From: JBBIQS01 sp037442205
Lineage (GTDB): Bacteria > Myxococcota > Myxococcia > Myxococcales > UBA5297
Direction of reading: 5' to 3'
DNA length: 64,000 bases
NCBI GenBank assembly: GCA_037442205.1
Contig: JBBIQS010000045.1
Coordinates: 1-64,000 of the forward strand
Position numbers and translations under genes: made by a program. Below are positions 56,222 through 64,000 of this stretch, piece after piece; positions within the stretch are counted from its first letter, which is position 1, and each line of letters opens with the position of its first letter. Below the pieces are notes generated by a model. It was given only the letters and a program-made list of their open reading frames with translations, had not been told where the DNA came from and did no database searches.

Positions 56222-57112
56222 ATGCCGCTGTTTCGACGCTACGAAGGCGAGCTGGTGAAGGGCGAGTCGTCCGAGCGGCGCTTCATGCCGTTCCTGATGC
56301 GCGGCCGCAACGAGTCCATCGTCTACCTGGAGCAGGCCATCGACGTGACCAACACCCTGGCCTACCTGGACAAGGTCAACGCCGGGCACAAGGAGAAGAA
56401 GGTCTCCTTCTTCAACCTGCTGCTGTGCGCCGTCGCCCGCTCCATGGGCCAGCGCCCGAAGATGAACCGCTTCGTGGTCGGCCGGCGCATCTACCAGCGC
56501 AGGTGGATGGACTTCTCCTTCATGGTGAAGAAGCAGTTCCACGACGACGCCAACATGAGCGCGGTCAAGGTGCGCTTCGAGAAGGACGACACCCTGGCCA
56601 CCGTCGCCGACAAGGTGCAGAAGGCCATCGGCCGCGGGCGCGACGGCGCCGAGACCGGCTCCGAGAAGCTGATGTCGTTCTTCGTGCGCATGCCGCGACC
56701 GGTCATCCACTTCGTGATGTGGCTGCTGCGCACCCTGGACTACTTCAACCTGCTGCCGGCCTCGATGATCGACACCGACGAGACCTACTGCTCGATCTTC
56801 CTGGCCAACCTGGGCAGCGTGGGATTGGAGGCGCCCTACCACCACCTCTACGAGTGGGGCACGGTGCCGCTGTTCGGGGTCATCGGCAAGGTGGCCAAGG
56901 AGGCGGTGGCCGACGAGCGCGGCCAGCTGACAGCGCGGGACATGGTGCGCATCAAGTGGAGCTTCGACGAACGGATCACCGACGGCTACTACTGCGCCCG
57001 CACCCTTGACCAGTTCCGCGAGCTGCTGGCCGATCCCGCGCAGCTGGAGAGGCCGCCGGCGCCAGCCGCCCGGGCCGAGGTCGCCGAGTCCGCCCAGGCC
57101 GAGCTGGCCTGA
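56222..57112 (+). CDS. 2-oxoacid dehydrogenase E2-like acyltransferase, catalytic His replaced
   Basis: 296 aa. The fold of the E2/CAT catalytic domain is visible (VYLEQAIDVTNTLAYLDKVN, VSFFNLLLCAVARSM, NMSAVKVRFEKDDTL, ASMIDTDETYCSIFLANLGS, GTVPLFGVIGKV). There is no lipoyl or peripheral-binding domain, so it is not a standard E2. The catalytic HxxxDG motif reads ERITDG, with Glu250 in the His position. A family of stand-alone E2-like proteins of about this size appears to share this pattern, and its reaction is unknown. The ATG follows GGGGAGGCACCG. It is divergent from a sigma-54 activator that may control it. Confidence 0.8.
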   Translation: MPLFRRYEGELVKGESSERRFMPFLMRGRNESIVYLEQAIDVTNTLAYLDKVNAGHKEKKVSFFNLLLCAVARSMGQRPKMNRFVVGRRIYQRRWMDFSFMVKKQFHDDANMSAVKVRFEKDDTLATVADKVQKAIGRGRDGAETGSEKLMSFFVRMPRPVIHFVMWLLRTLDYFNLLPASMIDTDETYCSIFLANLGSVGLEAPYHHLYEWGTVPLFGVIGKVAKEAVADERGQLTARDMVRIKWSFDERITDGYYCARTLDQFRELLADPAQLERPPAPAARAEVAESAQAELA

Positions 57113-57195
57113 CTCTAACTTTTGCCTGTGATTCCATAATGTTGAGAAGGCAGGCCAGCGGCCGTCGGCGCTCGACTGGCCGCCTGTCCCTCGCC

Positions 57196-57224
57196 TCGAC
57201 ATAGACTTTCGGTGACGCTATCTT
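57196..57224 (+). promoter_or_regulatory. candidate sigma-70-type promoter for the glycosyltransferase operon
   Basis: TCGACA (57196-57201), a 17-base spacer and TATCTT (57219-57224) lie about 110 bases upstream of the ATG at 57335. The -35 matches five of six consensus positions and the -10 four of six. Confidence 0.5.
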
Positions 57225-57334
57225 CCGGCGCCGGCCGATGGGGCCGGATTCAGCGAGGGCGGAGGGGACGCCGAGCCTCCGCCGCCGATTGAGGGCCTCC
57301 CCGCGCAGCCGGACGGGCGAGCCGCGAGCTGCCA

Positions 57335-58432
57335 ATGCACGTCGCCCTGGATCTTCGAATGGTGGGACGCCCGCTGCACGGGATTGCCCGCTACGCCCTC
57401 GAGCTGGCCCGGCGGCTGCCGGCGATGGCCCCCCGGGCCACCTTCGAGCTGCTGGTCGGCCCGCAGTTCGAGCCCTCGTTCCTGCCTGGCGCCCCGGGCA
57501 ACGTACGGCTGGTGCGCGCCCGGACCGCCTTCCTCTCTCCCGCCGAGCAGCTCGAGCTGCCGCTGCTGCTGGCGCGGCTGCGGCCGCAGCTCTACCACTC
57601 GCCCAGCTTCTCCACCCCGGCCGCCTTCCGCGGCAACCTGGCGCTGACCATCCACGACGCCAACCACCTGGCCTTCCCCGACGCCTATGGGGCGCTCCAC
57701 GGGCTCTACTACCGCCACCTGGTGCGCCCCGGCGCCCTCAGGGCCCGCACCGTCTACACCGTGTCCGAGTTCGCCCGCGACGAGCTGCGGCAGCGGCTGG
57801 GCATCCCCAAGGAGCGGATCCAGGTCGTCTACAACGGCGTCGACCCGGTGTTCCGGCCGCAGCCGGAGGAGGCGGTGGCGCGCTTCCGGGCCGAGCGCGG
57901 GCTGCCCGAGCGCTTCGCGCTCTACGTCGGCAACGCCAAGCCGCACAAGAACCTGCCCCAGCTGCTGGAGGCCTTCTCCCACGTCCCCGGCGACCTGGGG
58001 CTGGTGCTGTGCACCTCGCGCAGCGGGGTCGGGCCCCTGCTCGCCAAGGCCGGCGCCAACGCCTCGCGGGTGCGGGTGATCGAGATGGTCGGCGACGAGG
58101 AGCTGCCGCTGCTCTACGCCTCGGCGCGGCTGTTCGCCTTCCCTTCTCTGTACGAAGGTTTCGGGCTGCCGCCGCTGGAGGCGATGGCCTGCGGGACCCC
58201 GGTGGTCGCCGTCCACGCCACCGCGGTTCCCGAGGTCCTGGGCGAGGCGGCGCTGTTCGTCGAACCCAGGAACGCCGAGGCCCTGGCCGAGGCCATGATC
58301 CAGATCGACGAGAACCAGGCCCTGGCCGATCGGTTGCGCCAGGCGGGCCTGGCGCGGGCGGCCCAGTTCAACTGGGATGCGACCGCCCAGCAGGTGCTGG
58401 CCGGCTATCGAGCCGCGCTCGGGGAGGCCTGA
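57335..58432 (+). CDS. family 4 glycosyltransferase
   Basis: 365 aa. GT-B fold: N-terminal GRPLHGIARYALELARRLP, then RTVYTVSEFARDELRQRLG, VVYNGVDPVFRP, LYVGNAKPHKNLPQLLEAF and the donor-binding EGFGLPPLEAMACGTPVV (E-x7-E). It resembles mannosyl/rhamnosyltransferases of surface glycan clusters. Donor and acceptor cannot be told. It is the first gene of a set of three, with the next glycosyltransferase starting 5 bases after its stop. Confidence 0.92.
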   Translation: MHVALDLRMVGRPLHGIARYALELARRLPAMAPRATFELLVGPQFEPSFLPGAPGNVRLVRARTAFLSPAEQLELPLLLARLRPQLYHSPSFSTPAAFRGNLALTIHDANHLAFPDAYGALHGLYYRHLVRPGALRARTVYTVSEFARDELRQRLGIPKERIQVVYNGVDPVFRPQPEEAVARFRAERGLPERFALYVGNAKPHKNLPQLLEAFSHVPGDLGLVLCTSRSGVGPLLAKAGANASRVRVIEMVGDEELPLLYASARLFAFPSLYEGFGLPPLEAMACGTPVVAVHATAVPEVLGEAALFVEPRNAEALAEAMIQIDENQALADRLRQAGLARAAQFNWDATAQQVLAGYRAALGEA

Positions 58433-58437
58433 ACGCC

Positions 58438-59751
58438 ATGGTGCGCGCCTTCCGCAGGGATGCTCCTCCCGTTCCCGTTCCCGAAGCCGAGCCGACGCCC
58501 TCGCAGGAGCAGCAGGCCTCGGCCATCGGGCGGTCGCTGGTGGACTCGCTGCGGCGCACGATCGAGTCGGGTCCGGACCGTCGGCTGCGCGAGCTGCTGT
58601 CGCGGGCCAGCGCCGAGGCCCGCGCGGCGGTGCTGGATCTGCTGCCGCTGCCGATTTACGAGCTGGCCAAGCTCAAGGGGCTCGATCCCTTCGTGGCCCG
58701 CGCGACCGCCGCCTCGTACCACACCAGCGGGCGCCACTTCCTGATCCTGGCCGGACCTCCGGTGACCGAAGGCGACCGGGCCGCTCAGCTGGCCCACGAG
58801 CTGCTGGCCCGGGCGCACCGGGTGACCTACGTCTCCCGCTTCCCTCCGCGGGAGCGGCAGCGGCGGCGGCGCGGCCTGGTCCACGAGAACTTCAGCCAGG
58901 CGCGCTTCCAGGACTTCTCGGCCCGCAGTTTCGCCCTCGAGCGGCGCCCCAGCGAGAGGCTGGCGGTGCTGTGCGAGCTGCCGCTGCCCGAGTACCGGGC
59001 CTGCGCCCACTTCCTCAAGCTGCGCGGAGCGCAGTCGGTCTACGACGTGGTCGAGGACTGGCCGGCCTCCCGGGCCAGCTGGTACTCGCAGCGCGCCGAG
59101 CAGGGCCTGATCAAGGAGGCCGACCTGGTGATCGCCAGCGGCCGGGCGCTCAAGGACGCGGTCGAGGCGCGCGCCTGGCGCGACGTGTCGTTGGTGCCCA
59201 ACGCGGTCAACGCCCGCATCTTCGCCCGCGGCCGCAGCTATCCGCGCCCCGGGGACCTGCCGCGGGCCGAGGCGGTCTACGTCTACGCCGGCTCGATGTG
59301 GGGCGACTGGGTGGCCTGGGACTGGCTGGTGGCCCTGGCCCGCGCCCGCCCGCAGGCGGCGGTGCTGCTGCTGGGCGACTACCGCGGGCAGTGCAAGAAC
59401 CCGCCGCGTAACATGGTCTTCCTCGGCCATCGGCCGCAGTCCGAGCTGCCGGCCTACTTCGCCCACTGCGACGTGGGGCTGATCCCCTACCGCGCCGACA
59501 GGCTGACCCGCCCCGCCAACCCGCTCAAGCTCTACGAGTACCTGGCGATGGGCAAGCCGGTGGTCACCGCCGATCTCCCCGAGGTCCACGAGCTGCCGGG
59601 AGTCCAGGTGGCGAGCAGCGTCGAAGAGTTCGTGGCGGCGGTGGTGAGGGCCAGGCAGCTGGCGCCCTCCGAGGAGCAGGTGGCGCGCTTCGTCAGCGAA
59701 AACAGCTGGAAGGCCCGAGTGCGGCAGCTGGAGCGGATCGTCGCCGGCTGA
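58438..59751 (+). CDS. glycosyltransferase, GT4-like, with N-terminal extension
   Basis: 437 aa. An N-terminal region of about 95 residues without clear family (Pro/Glu-rich, then SLRRTIESGPDRRLRELL) is followed by a GT-B-like fold: FLILAGPPVTEGDRAAQLA, YDVVEDWPASRA, VSLVPNAVNARIFARG, YVYAGSMWGDWVAWDWLV and the donor site NPLKLYEYLAMGKPVV. The GGGGAGGCCTGAACGCC stretch gives a ribosome site within the end of the previous gene. It is translationally close-coupled to it and probably acts on the same glycan. Confidence 0.85.
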   Translation: MVRAFRRDAPPVPVPEAEPTPSQEQQASAIGRSLVDSLRRTIESGPDRRLRELLSRASAEARAAVLDLLPLPIYELAKLKGLDPFVARATAASYHTSGRHFLILAGPPVTEGDRAAQLAHELLARAHRVTYVSRFPPRERQRRRRGLVHENFSQARFQDFSARSFALERRPSERLAVLCELPLPEYRACAHFLKLRGAQSVYDVVEDWPASRASWYSQRAEQGLIKEADLVIASGRALKDAVEARAWRDVSLVPNAVNARIFARGRSYPRPGDLPRAEAVYVYAGSMWGDWVAWDWLVALARARPQAAVLLLGDYRGQCKNPPRNMVFLGHRPQSELPAYFAHCDVGLIPYRADRLTRPANPLKLYEYLAMGKPVVTADLPEVHELPGVQVASSVEEFVAAVVRARQLAPSEEQVARFVSENSWKARVRQLERIVAG

Positions 59752-59772
59752 CCCTGGCCGCGGAGATAAAAG

Positions 59773-60279
59773 ATGGTCCACAAGGGCTTCAAGTGGATGT
59801 CTGGTCTCCTCGGCAAGCGGCGGATGCTCAAGGCGCTGAGCATCTATCCGCCCTGGCTGGGCACCGGCATCCGCATCAACGAGGTGAGCCCGGACCTGCG
59901 CCGAGTCGAAGTGGAGATGCGCCGCACGCCCTGGAACCTGAACTACGTCGGCACCCACTTCGGCGGCTCGCTCTACTCGATGTGCGATCCGTTCTTCATG
60001 ATCATCCTCATCGAGCACCTCGGGCCGGCCTATGCGGTGTGGGACAAGGCGGCCACCATCCGCTTCCTCAAGCCGGGGCGTGGGACGGTGCGCGCGGTCT
60101 TCGAGATCAGCCAGGAGCGGATCGAGCAGGTTCGCCTGCGAGCCGACGCCGAGGGGCGCATCGAGGAGACCTTCAGCACCGAGGTCCTTGGCGAGGGCGG
60201 CGAGGTGGTGGCGCGAGTGGAGAAGCTGATCCACGTCAACAAGCGCCGCCCGCGCCAAGGTGCGGGCACCTCGCGCTGA
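59773..60279 (+). CDS. DUF4442 hotdog-fold protein (thioesterase-like)
   Basis: 168 aa. RRVEVEMRRTPWNLNYVGTHFGGSLYSMCDPFFMIILIEHLG followed by VWDKAATIRFLKPGRGTV gives the DUF4442/PaaI-type hotdog pattern (shown here in motif parts NYVGTHFGGSLYSM and KAATIRFLKPGRG). Members probably act on acyl-CoA or acyl-ACP. No experimental function is implied here. It follows the second glycosyltransferase by 21 bases and may be in the same operon, perhaps for lipid acceptor supply (inference). Confidence 0.82.
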   Translation: MVHKGFKWMSGLLGKRRMLKALSIYPPWLGTGIRINEVSPDLRRVEVEMRRTPWNLNYVGTHFGGSLYSMCDPFFMIILIEHLGPAYAVWDKAATIRFLKPGRGTVRAVFEISQERIEQVRLRADAEGRIEETFSTEVLGEGGEVVARVEKLIHVNKRRPRQGAGTSR

Positions 60280-60433
60280 CCGACGCCAGCCCTCTCGCGC
60301 AGGCTCTTGGCGCACCAAATTCCGGCGACCCTTCCCGGCAGGTGCCGAATCCCCCAACTCGATCCAGCCTGGAAGCGCCGCCGCGCGGCATCCTTGAGAT
60401 AGAGTCCTCGCAAGCCCCTTTCCGGAGAAAGCC

Positions 60434-61282
60434 ATGCGCCTCGCCCTCTGCGCCGCCGTAGCCTTGTGCGCCGCCACCGCCCAAGGCCAGACCGCCATCT
60501 CGGGCACCTTCTCGGCCAACTACGCCGGAACCAACTCGTTCGGTCAGCCTACGGTCAGCCTGAGCCTCAACCTGTCCTGCTCGCTCAGCTGCTCGTCCTC
60601 CTCGCCGACACTGCACTACGGCGTCGCGGGCGGCGGCGACGGCCACTTCCTGGCCGCGCCCTCCGAGAAAGCCGGCTATGTGAGCTCGGGATTCTTAAGC
60701 AGCGTGGATCCCAGCGGCAGCGCCACCTCGGACAACACCTCGTTTCCGGCCGGGTCCAACTTCAACGTGACCGCGAAGTCGGTGACCTGCCACTGCGGCA
60801 ACGCCACCGGCCAGGGCGGCTACATCGACCTCACCACGCCCGACGTGCACATCCCTCCCTTCATCGGCGATGCACTCTTGGGGACAACTGTGGGGACGAA
60901 CCCGATGATCATCATCCACGCCGCGCCACGCGGCGGGGAGACGCTGGACGTGCAGGCCAGCGGAGCGGGCGTCACCTTCTCCAGGAGCTACTCGCAGGCA
61001 GACGTGGGCGGAAGCGACTCGGTGATGCCCGATCTCACGCCCTCCCAGGCCGGGGCGCTGACGGTGACGGCGGTGGTTTCTCCCGGCGGAGCCGTGGCCA
61101 CCAAGACCTTCGACGTGCAGGGCGGGAGTGGCGGGTCCAGCGGCGGAGGAGGCGGCAACTCCAGCAGCGGAAGCGGCGACGGCAGCGGCAGCAGCGGTGG
61201 CTGCAGCGCGGCGCCGGGCGCTCCCTGCCTGGCGGCGCTGGCGCTGCTGGCGGGGCTGCGGAGGCGCGAGCACCGCCGTTGA
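60434..61282 (+). CDS. exported protein of unknown function with MYXO-CTERM anchor
   Basis: 282 aa. Signal peptide (MRLALCAAVALCAATAQG), a beta-rich region of about 190 residues rich in Ser, Thr and Gly with Cys pairs (SLNLSCSLSCSSSS, VTCHCGNATGQ) and the hydrophobic stretch NPMIIIHAAPRGGE. A Gly/Ser linker (about 230-255) leads to the MYXO-CTERM end GGCSAAPGAPCLAALALL plus GLRRREHRR. GGAGAAAGCC precedes the ATG. It should be displayed on the cell surface after myxosortase processing. Function is unknown. Confidence 0.8.
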   Translation: MRLALCAAVALCAATAQGQTAISGTFSANYAGTNSFGQPTVSLSLNLSCSLSCSSSSPTLHYGVAGGGDGHFLAAPSEKAGYVSSGFLSSVDPSGSATSDNTSFPAGSNFNVTAKSVTCHCGNATGQGGYIDLTTPDVHIPPFIGDALLGTTVGTNPMIIIHAAPRGGETLDVQASGAGVTFSRSYSQADVGGSDSVMPDLTPSQAGALTVTAVVSPGGAVATKTFDVQGGSGGSSGGGGGNSSSGSGDGSGSSGGCSAAPGAPCLAALALLAGLRRREHRR

Positions 61283-61332
61283 TCGACGCAGTGCGCCGTC
61301 ATTGCGGCACCGAATGCTGCTAGCTTCGCGGT

Positions 61333-64000
61333 ATGCGCCCCAATCAATTCCTGTTCGTCGTCAGTGCCCTGCTGGCGCTGGCGGTCGGCTGCGCCCCAAC
61401 CCAACCCTCTGAGGAAGAGAAACCTCCCTGTGAGGCGGGCCCTGCCTGCGAGACAAGCGACGCCGGTCTCGACGCCGGCTTGACGGCCGGTCAGGACGCT
61501 GGCCTGAACACTGATCAGGACGCCGGCGCCTGCCTCGGCCCGGATGGCGGAGCCTGCGTCCACGGCGATTGCTCCGCCGGCGCCTGCAACTGCTTGAGCG
61601 GCTGGTCCGGGCCCAACTGCGACACTTGCGCGCCCGGCTTCTGGGGCGCTGACTGCCAACCCTGCCGCTGCCCCGACGACAACAACCCCTGCACCGATGA
61701 AAGCTGCGACAGCGCGGGCAACTGCATCCACGCCGACAACACCCTCCCCTGCGACGACGGGAACGCCTGCACCGACGGGGACACCTGCTTCAACGGCATC
61801 TGCTCCGGGACCATCGTCGTCACCTGCGACGACCGCAACCCGTGCACCCGAGACAGCTGCGATCCCGCCACCGGCTGCGTCACCGCCGCCGAAAAGGATG
61901 GCACCGCGTGCCTCGATGGCAACGCTTGCACCTCCGGCGAGGTCTGCCGGTCGGGTCGCTGCTCCGCCGGGCAGATCCACGCTTGCGCGCTGGAGGCGAC
62001 CCCAAGGACCGGCATCCCGCCCTTCTCATCCGCAATAAGCATCGCCGACCTCCCGGCGGGCGCCACGGTGACCTGGCGCCACGACGGGGTCGTGCTCGGA
62101 ACCGGAGATCTCCTCAACCTCTCCGTCGCCAGCCCTGGGCCGAATGACATCTTCGTCGAGGTCGCCACCTCTGCCGAGTCTACCCGCCTCGGCCCTGTCG
62201 CCGTCTGGGGCGCCGCGCCCATCGACGTGGGGAGCGCAATCATCGGGCCCGAGGGCGGGGCGATTTCCCTCGATTCGGCGGCGAGCCTCTACTTCCGCAG
62301 CGCGACGCTGGTCGTTCCCCCCGGAGCCCTGCGCGTGCCGCTGGAAATCAAAGTTCGCGAGTGGCCCGATTTGCGTCTGCCGGAGCTTCCCGCCGACGGC
62401 TCCGTGCTCGAGCTGCTGCCACACACCACTGTCTTCGACAAGCCCGTCCAGCTCTGGGTCCCGGTGCTGCTCGACGAGGAGACCCTGTCGTGCGCGAGCT
62501 TCGCCGACGGGGTGCGCGGGTTCTACGCCGCCTCCGGCCCGCTCGAGCAGTACCCGGTCGCCGAGGTCGACTGCCCTGGGCGGCGCGTCCGCCTCGACAT
62601 CCCTCACTTCTCGCCGTTCTCGTTCGTGCGGCGGATGGCGACCGACCTCGGCCAGGGCGCGCTCGACGCGGCGACCATCGCCGGCGGCATGCTCGAGAAG
62701 ATCCCCGGCGCGGTGAAGACCGTCTGCAAGTACAAGGCGCTCGTGCCTTCCAAGCCGCTCCGCTACTCGTGCGACACCTACGGCAAGTACGCCTACATCT
62801 ACAAGGACACCAAGAAGGCGCTGAAGCACATGCGAACGGCGCAGGAGCTCCTCGCCATCCACGCCGGCCTCACCAGCTACGGCCCGCAGGAGATCGACCG
62901 GGCTCTGGTCGAACCGGCGCTCGACGGCTACGAGGTGCCGGTGGACGTCACTCTCGCCGAGGCCCACAAGTACCTGGCGATCCACGACGCGATGGTCGCC
63001 GCGACCACGCAGCAAGACTTCGCGGGAGCGCTGGAGCTGCTGCGCTACTACCAGGCCGAGGACGGGCGCTACGAGTACATCAAGAGCGCGTCGCTCGCCG
63101 TGGCCGAGCGCCTGCTGAGCGCCAGCGGCATGCTCGCCACGGTGGCGCCGCTGCTCTCGGCGCAACTCGAGGCTGCCTTCAACATCGTGCGCTCGTGGGA
63201 CGAGAGCGCGCAGTTCCAGCAATACCTGGTGTACGAGAGCGGCCGCTCGACCGGCGCGCTGGACTTCGTCGACGGCCGGCTGGTCGTCCGGGATCCCAAC
63301 GCCCTCGAGTTCGTTCCGACCGACCCCGTCGGCCATCCCGACCTCGTCACCGGGTGGTTTCCCTTCCAAGCCGCCTATCCCTCCGGCGTGACGCGCGACC
63401 CGTATCACTTCGCCGCCTTTGAGATCCTCTACCGGCTCAAGAGGGCGGACCGATCGACGCTCGTGGCAGACCTCAACCGGTCCCTCGCGCGCCTGGCCGA
63501 GATCATGGACCGGCTGCGCCTCGGCGCGTCGCCGGGATGGGTGTGGAATGTGACCACTCTCCCGCCGCCCCAGGGCGGTAATCCGATCGCCTCTGGCGGG
63601 TGTGCTCCTGGCGACAGCCTTCCCTGCGACCTCGATATCTCGGTCGACATGGAGGCGTCCCAGTCCGGGCTCAGCATCGATCTCTCCGCCAGCGCCGGCA
63701 GCGTCGACTGGGTGGCGTGGCGCTTGCGCGCCGGAGGAACGGCCCACGGCGTGGTTCTCGACGCGGTGCCTCCCGTCGGCCAGCCGACCGCTCCCTCGGG
63801 GCGAGCCGGGCTGACCTACTCGACCGGACCGCTCGAGCCCGGCGACTACCTCATCACCGGCCGGGTGGTCCGTCCCGACGGACCGGCGCAGCTCAACGTG
63901 CACGCGACGGTGCGCCCCTCGGCCCCGCCGAACGTCAGCTTCCTCGCGCCCTCGGCGGGCGCTGCGCTCGATGCGGCCCACCCGTTCTCCATCCGGGTCT
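61333..64000 (+). CDS. large Cys-rich surface lipoprotein with ZU5-like domain (3' end outside window)
   Basis: The frame is open from the ATG at 61333 to the right edge: 889 codons with no stop. Lipobox LAVGC, then an Asp/Ala/Gly-rich linker (SDAGLDAGLTAGQDAG). Next is a Cys-rich region (about 75-210) with EGF/laminin-like and disulfide repeats (CVHGDCSAGACNC, GWSGPNCDTCAPGFWGADC, NPCTDESCD, NACTDGDTC, NPCTRDSCD). A ZU5-like domain follows (about 300-390: GPEGGAISLDSAASLYF, TLVVPPGALRVPLEI). Then comes a long helical/beta region of unknown type (KTVCKYKALVPSKPLRY, YAYIYKDTKKALKHM) and the start of an Ig-like module. Layout fits myxobacterial surface adhesins; no enzyme site is seen. Confidence 0.85.
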   Translation, partial: MRPNQFLFVVSALLALAVGCAPTQPSEEEKPPCEAGPACETSDAGLDAGLTAGQDAGLNTDQDAGACLGPDGGACVHGDCSAGACNCLSGWSGPNCDTCAPGFWGADCQPCRCPDDNNPCTDESCDSAGNCIHADNTLPCDDGNACTDGDTCFNGICSGTIVVTCDDRNPCTRDSCDPATGCVTAAEKDGTACLDGNACTSGEVCRSGRCSAGQIHACALEATPRTGIPPFSSAISIADLPAGATVTWRHDGVVLGTGDLLNLSVASPGPNDIFVEVATSAESTRLGPVAVWGAAPIDVGSAIIGPEGGAISLDSAASLYFRSATLVVPPGALRVPLEIKVREWPDLRLPELPADGSVLELLPHTTVFDKPVQLWVPVLLDEETLSCASFADGVRGFYAASGPLEQYPVAEVDCPGRRVRLDIPHFSPFSFVRRMATDLGQGALDAATIAGGMLEKIPGAVKTVCKYKALVPSKPLRYSCDTYGKYAYIYKDTKKALKHMRTAQELLAIHAGLTSYGPQEIDRALVEPALDGYEVPVDVTLAEAHKYLAIHDAMVAATTQQDFAGALELLRYYQAEDGRYEYIKSASLAVAERLLSASGMLATVAPLLSAQLEAAFNIVRSWDESAQFQQYLVYESGRSTGALDFVDGRLVVRDPNALEFVPTDPVGHPDLVTGWFPFQAAYPSGVTRDPYHFAAFEILYRLKRADRSTLVADLNRSLARLAEIMDRLRLGASPGWVWNVTTLPPPQGGNPIASGGCAPGDSLPCDLDISVDMEASQSGLSIDLSASAGSVDWVAWRLRAGGTAHGVVLDAVPPVGQPTAPSGRAGLTYSTGPLEPGDYLITGRVVRPDGPAQLNVHATVRPSAPPNVSFLAPSAGAALDAAHPFSIRV

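Noticed and set aside
56044..57202. Upstream extension of the sigma-54 activator through 57202
   Set aside because: The region is covered by the E2-like gene on the other strand, and the GAF domain begins right after the ATG at 55957.

Overview
A very GC-rich chromosomal segment (roughly 70% by eye), densely packed with genes on both strands and with no phage or IS gene. Most likely it comes from a member of the Myxococcota or a close deltaproteobacterial-type relative. Three exported proteins end in the MYXO-CTERM pattern: a short Cys/Gly stretch, one hydrophobic helix and an Arg-rich tail. There are also a Hanks-type kinase, FHA-coupled cyclases, MopE-like and Asp/Ala/Gly-rich surface proteins, and a TonB receptor with an extra N-terminal domain. 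Taxonomy is inferred from domain content only.

Layout. 1-8.5 kb: acyltransferase (cut by the left edge), M50 protease, then on the minus strand a zinc-ribbon Ser/Thr kinase, a FadL-type porin, CoaBC and an FHA-GGDEF diguanylate cyclase. 8.5-13.6 kb: SRPBCC protein, FHA-GAF class III cyclase, a 716-aa coiled-coil protein and a small exported protein. 13.8-20.4 kb: a tightly overlapped operon of a UbiB-family kinase and a complete MCE/Mla lipid transporter with two different ATPases and two different permeases. The ATPase motifs split so that one composite ATP site is intact and the other degenerate; this is the strongest candidate for a little-described system in the window. 20.4-29.4 kb: polysaccharide deacetylase, TypA, tRNA-Ala, metallophosphoesterase, PHA-system protein, HD-GYP response regulator and a MYXO-CTERM metalloprotease.

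29.5-38.7 kb: DUF2225 protein, a large lipoprotein, a ribbon-helix-helix regulator with a palindrome on its promoter, and a four-gene coupled surface operon (beta-propeller-like protein, M23 protein, TonB receptor, stand-alone 5'-nucleotidase C-terminal domain). 38.7-45.1 kb: housekeeping and catabolic genes (hemB, carboxylesterase, TrmN6-like methyltransferase, acyl-CoA dehydrogenase, TsaC). 45.2-53.4 kb: surface glycan genes (undecaprenyl-phosphate sugar transferase, two Gmd-type dehydratases, glycosyltransferases, methyltransferases, a YdjC-type deacetylase). 53.5-60.3 kb: orphan ParA, a palindromic repeat, a sigma-54 activator, an E2-like acyltransferase, two more glycosyltransferases and a hotdog protein. 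60.4 kb to the right edge: a MYXO-CTERM protein and a large Cys-rich lipoprotein that runs off the end.

The genes fall into three working themes: envelope lipid transport (FadL, MCE system, acyltransferase), surface polysaccharide synthesis and surface-protein display, and nucleotide second-messenger signalling (GGDEF, HD-GYP and class III cyclase) with Ser/Thr phosphorylation.
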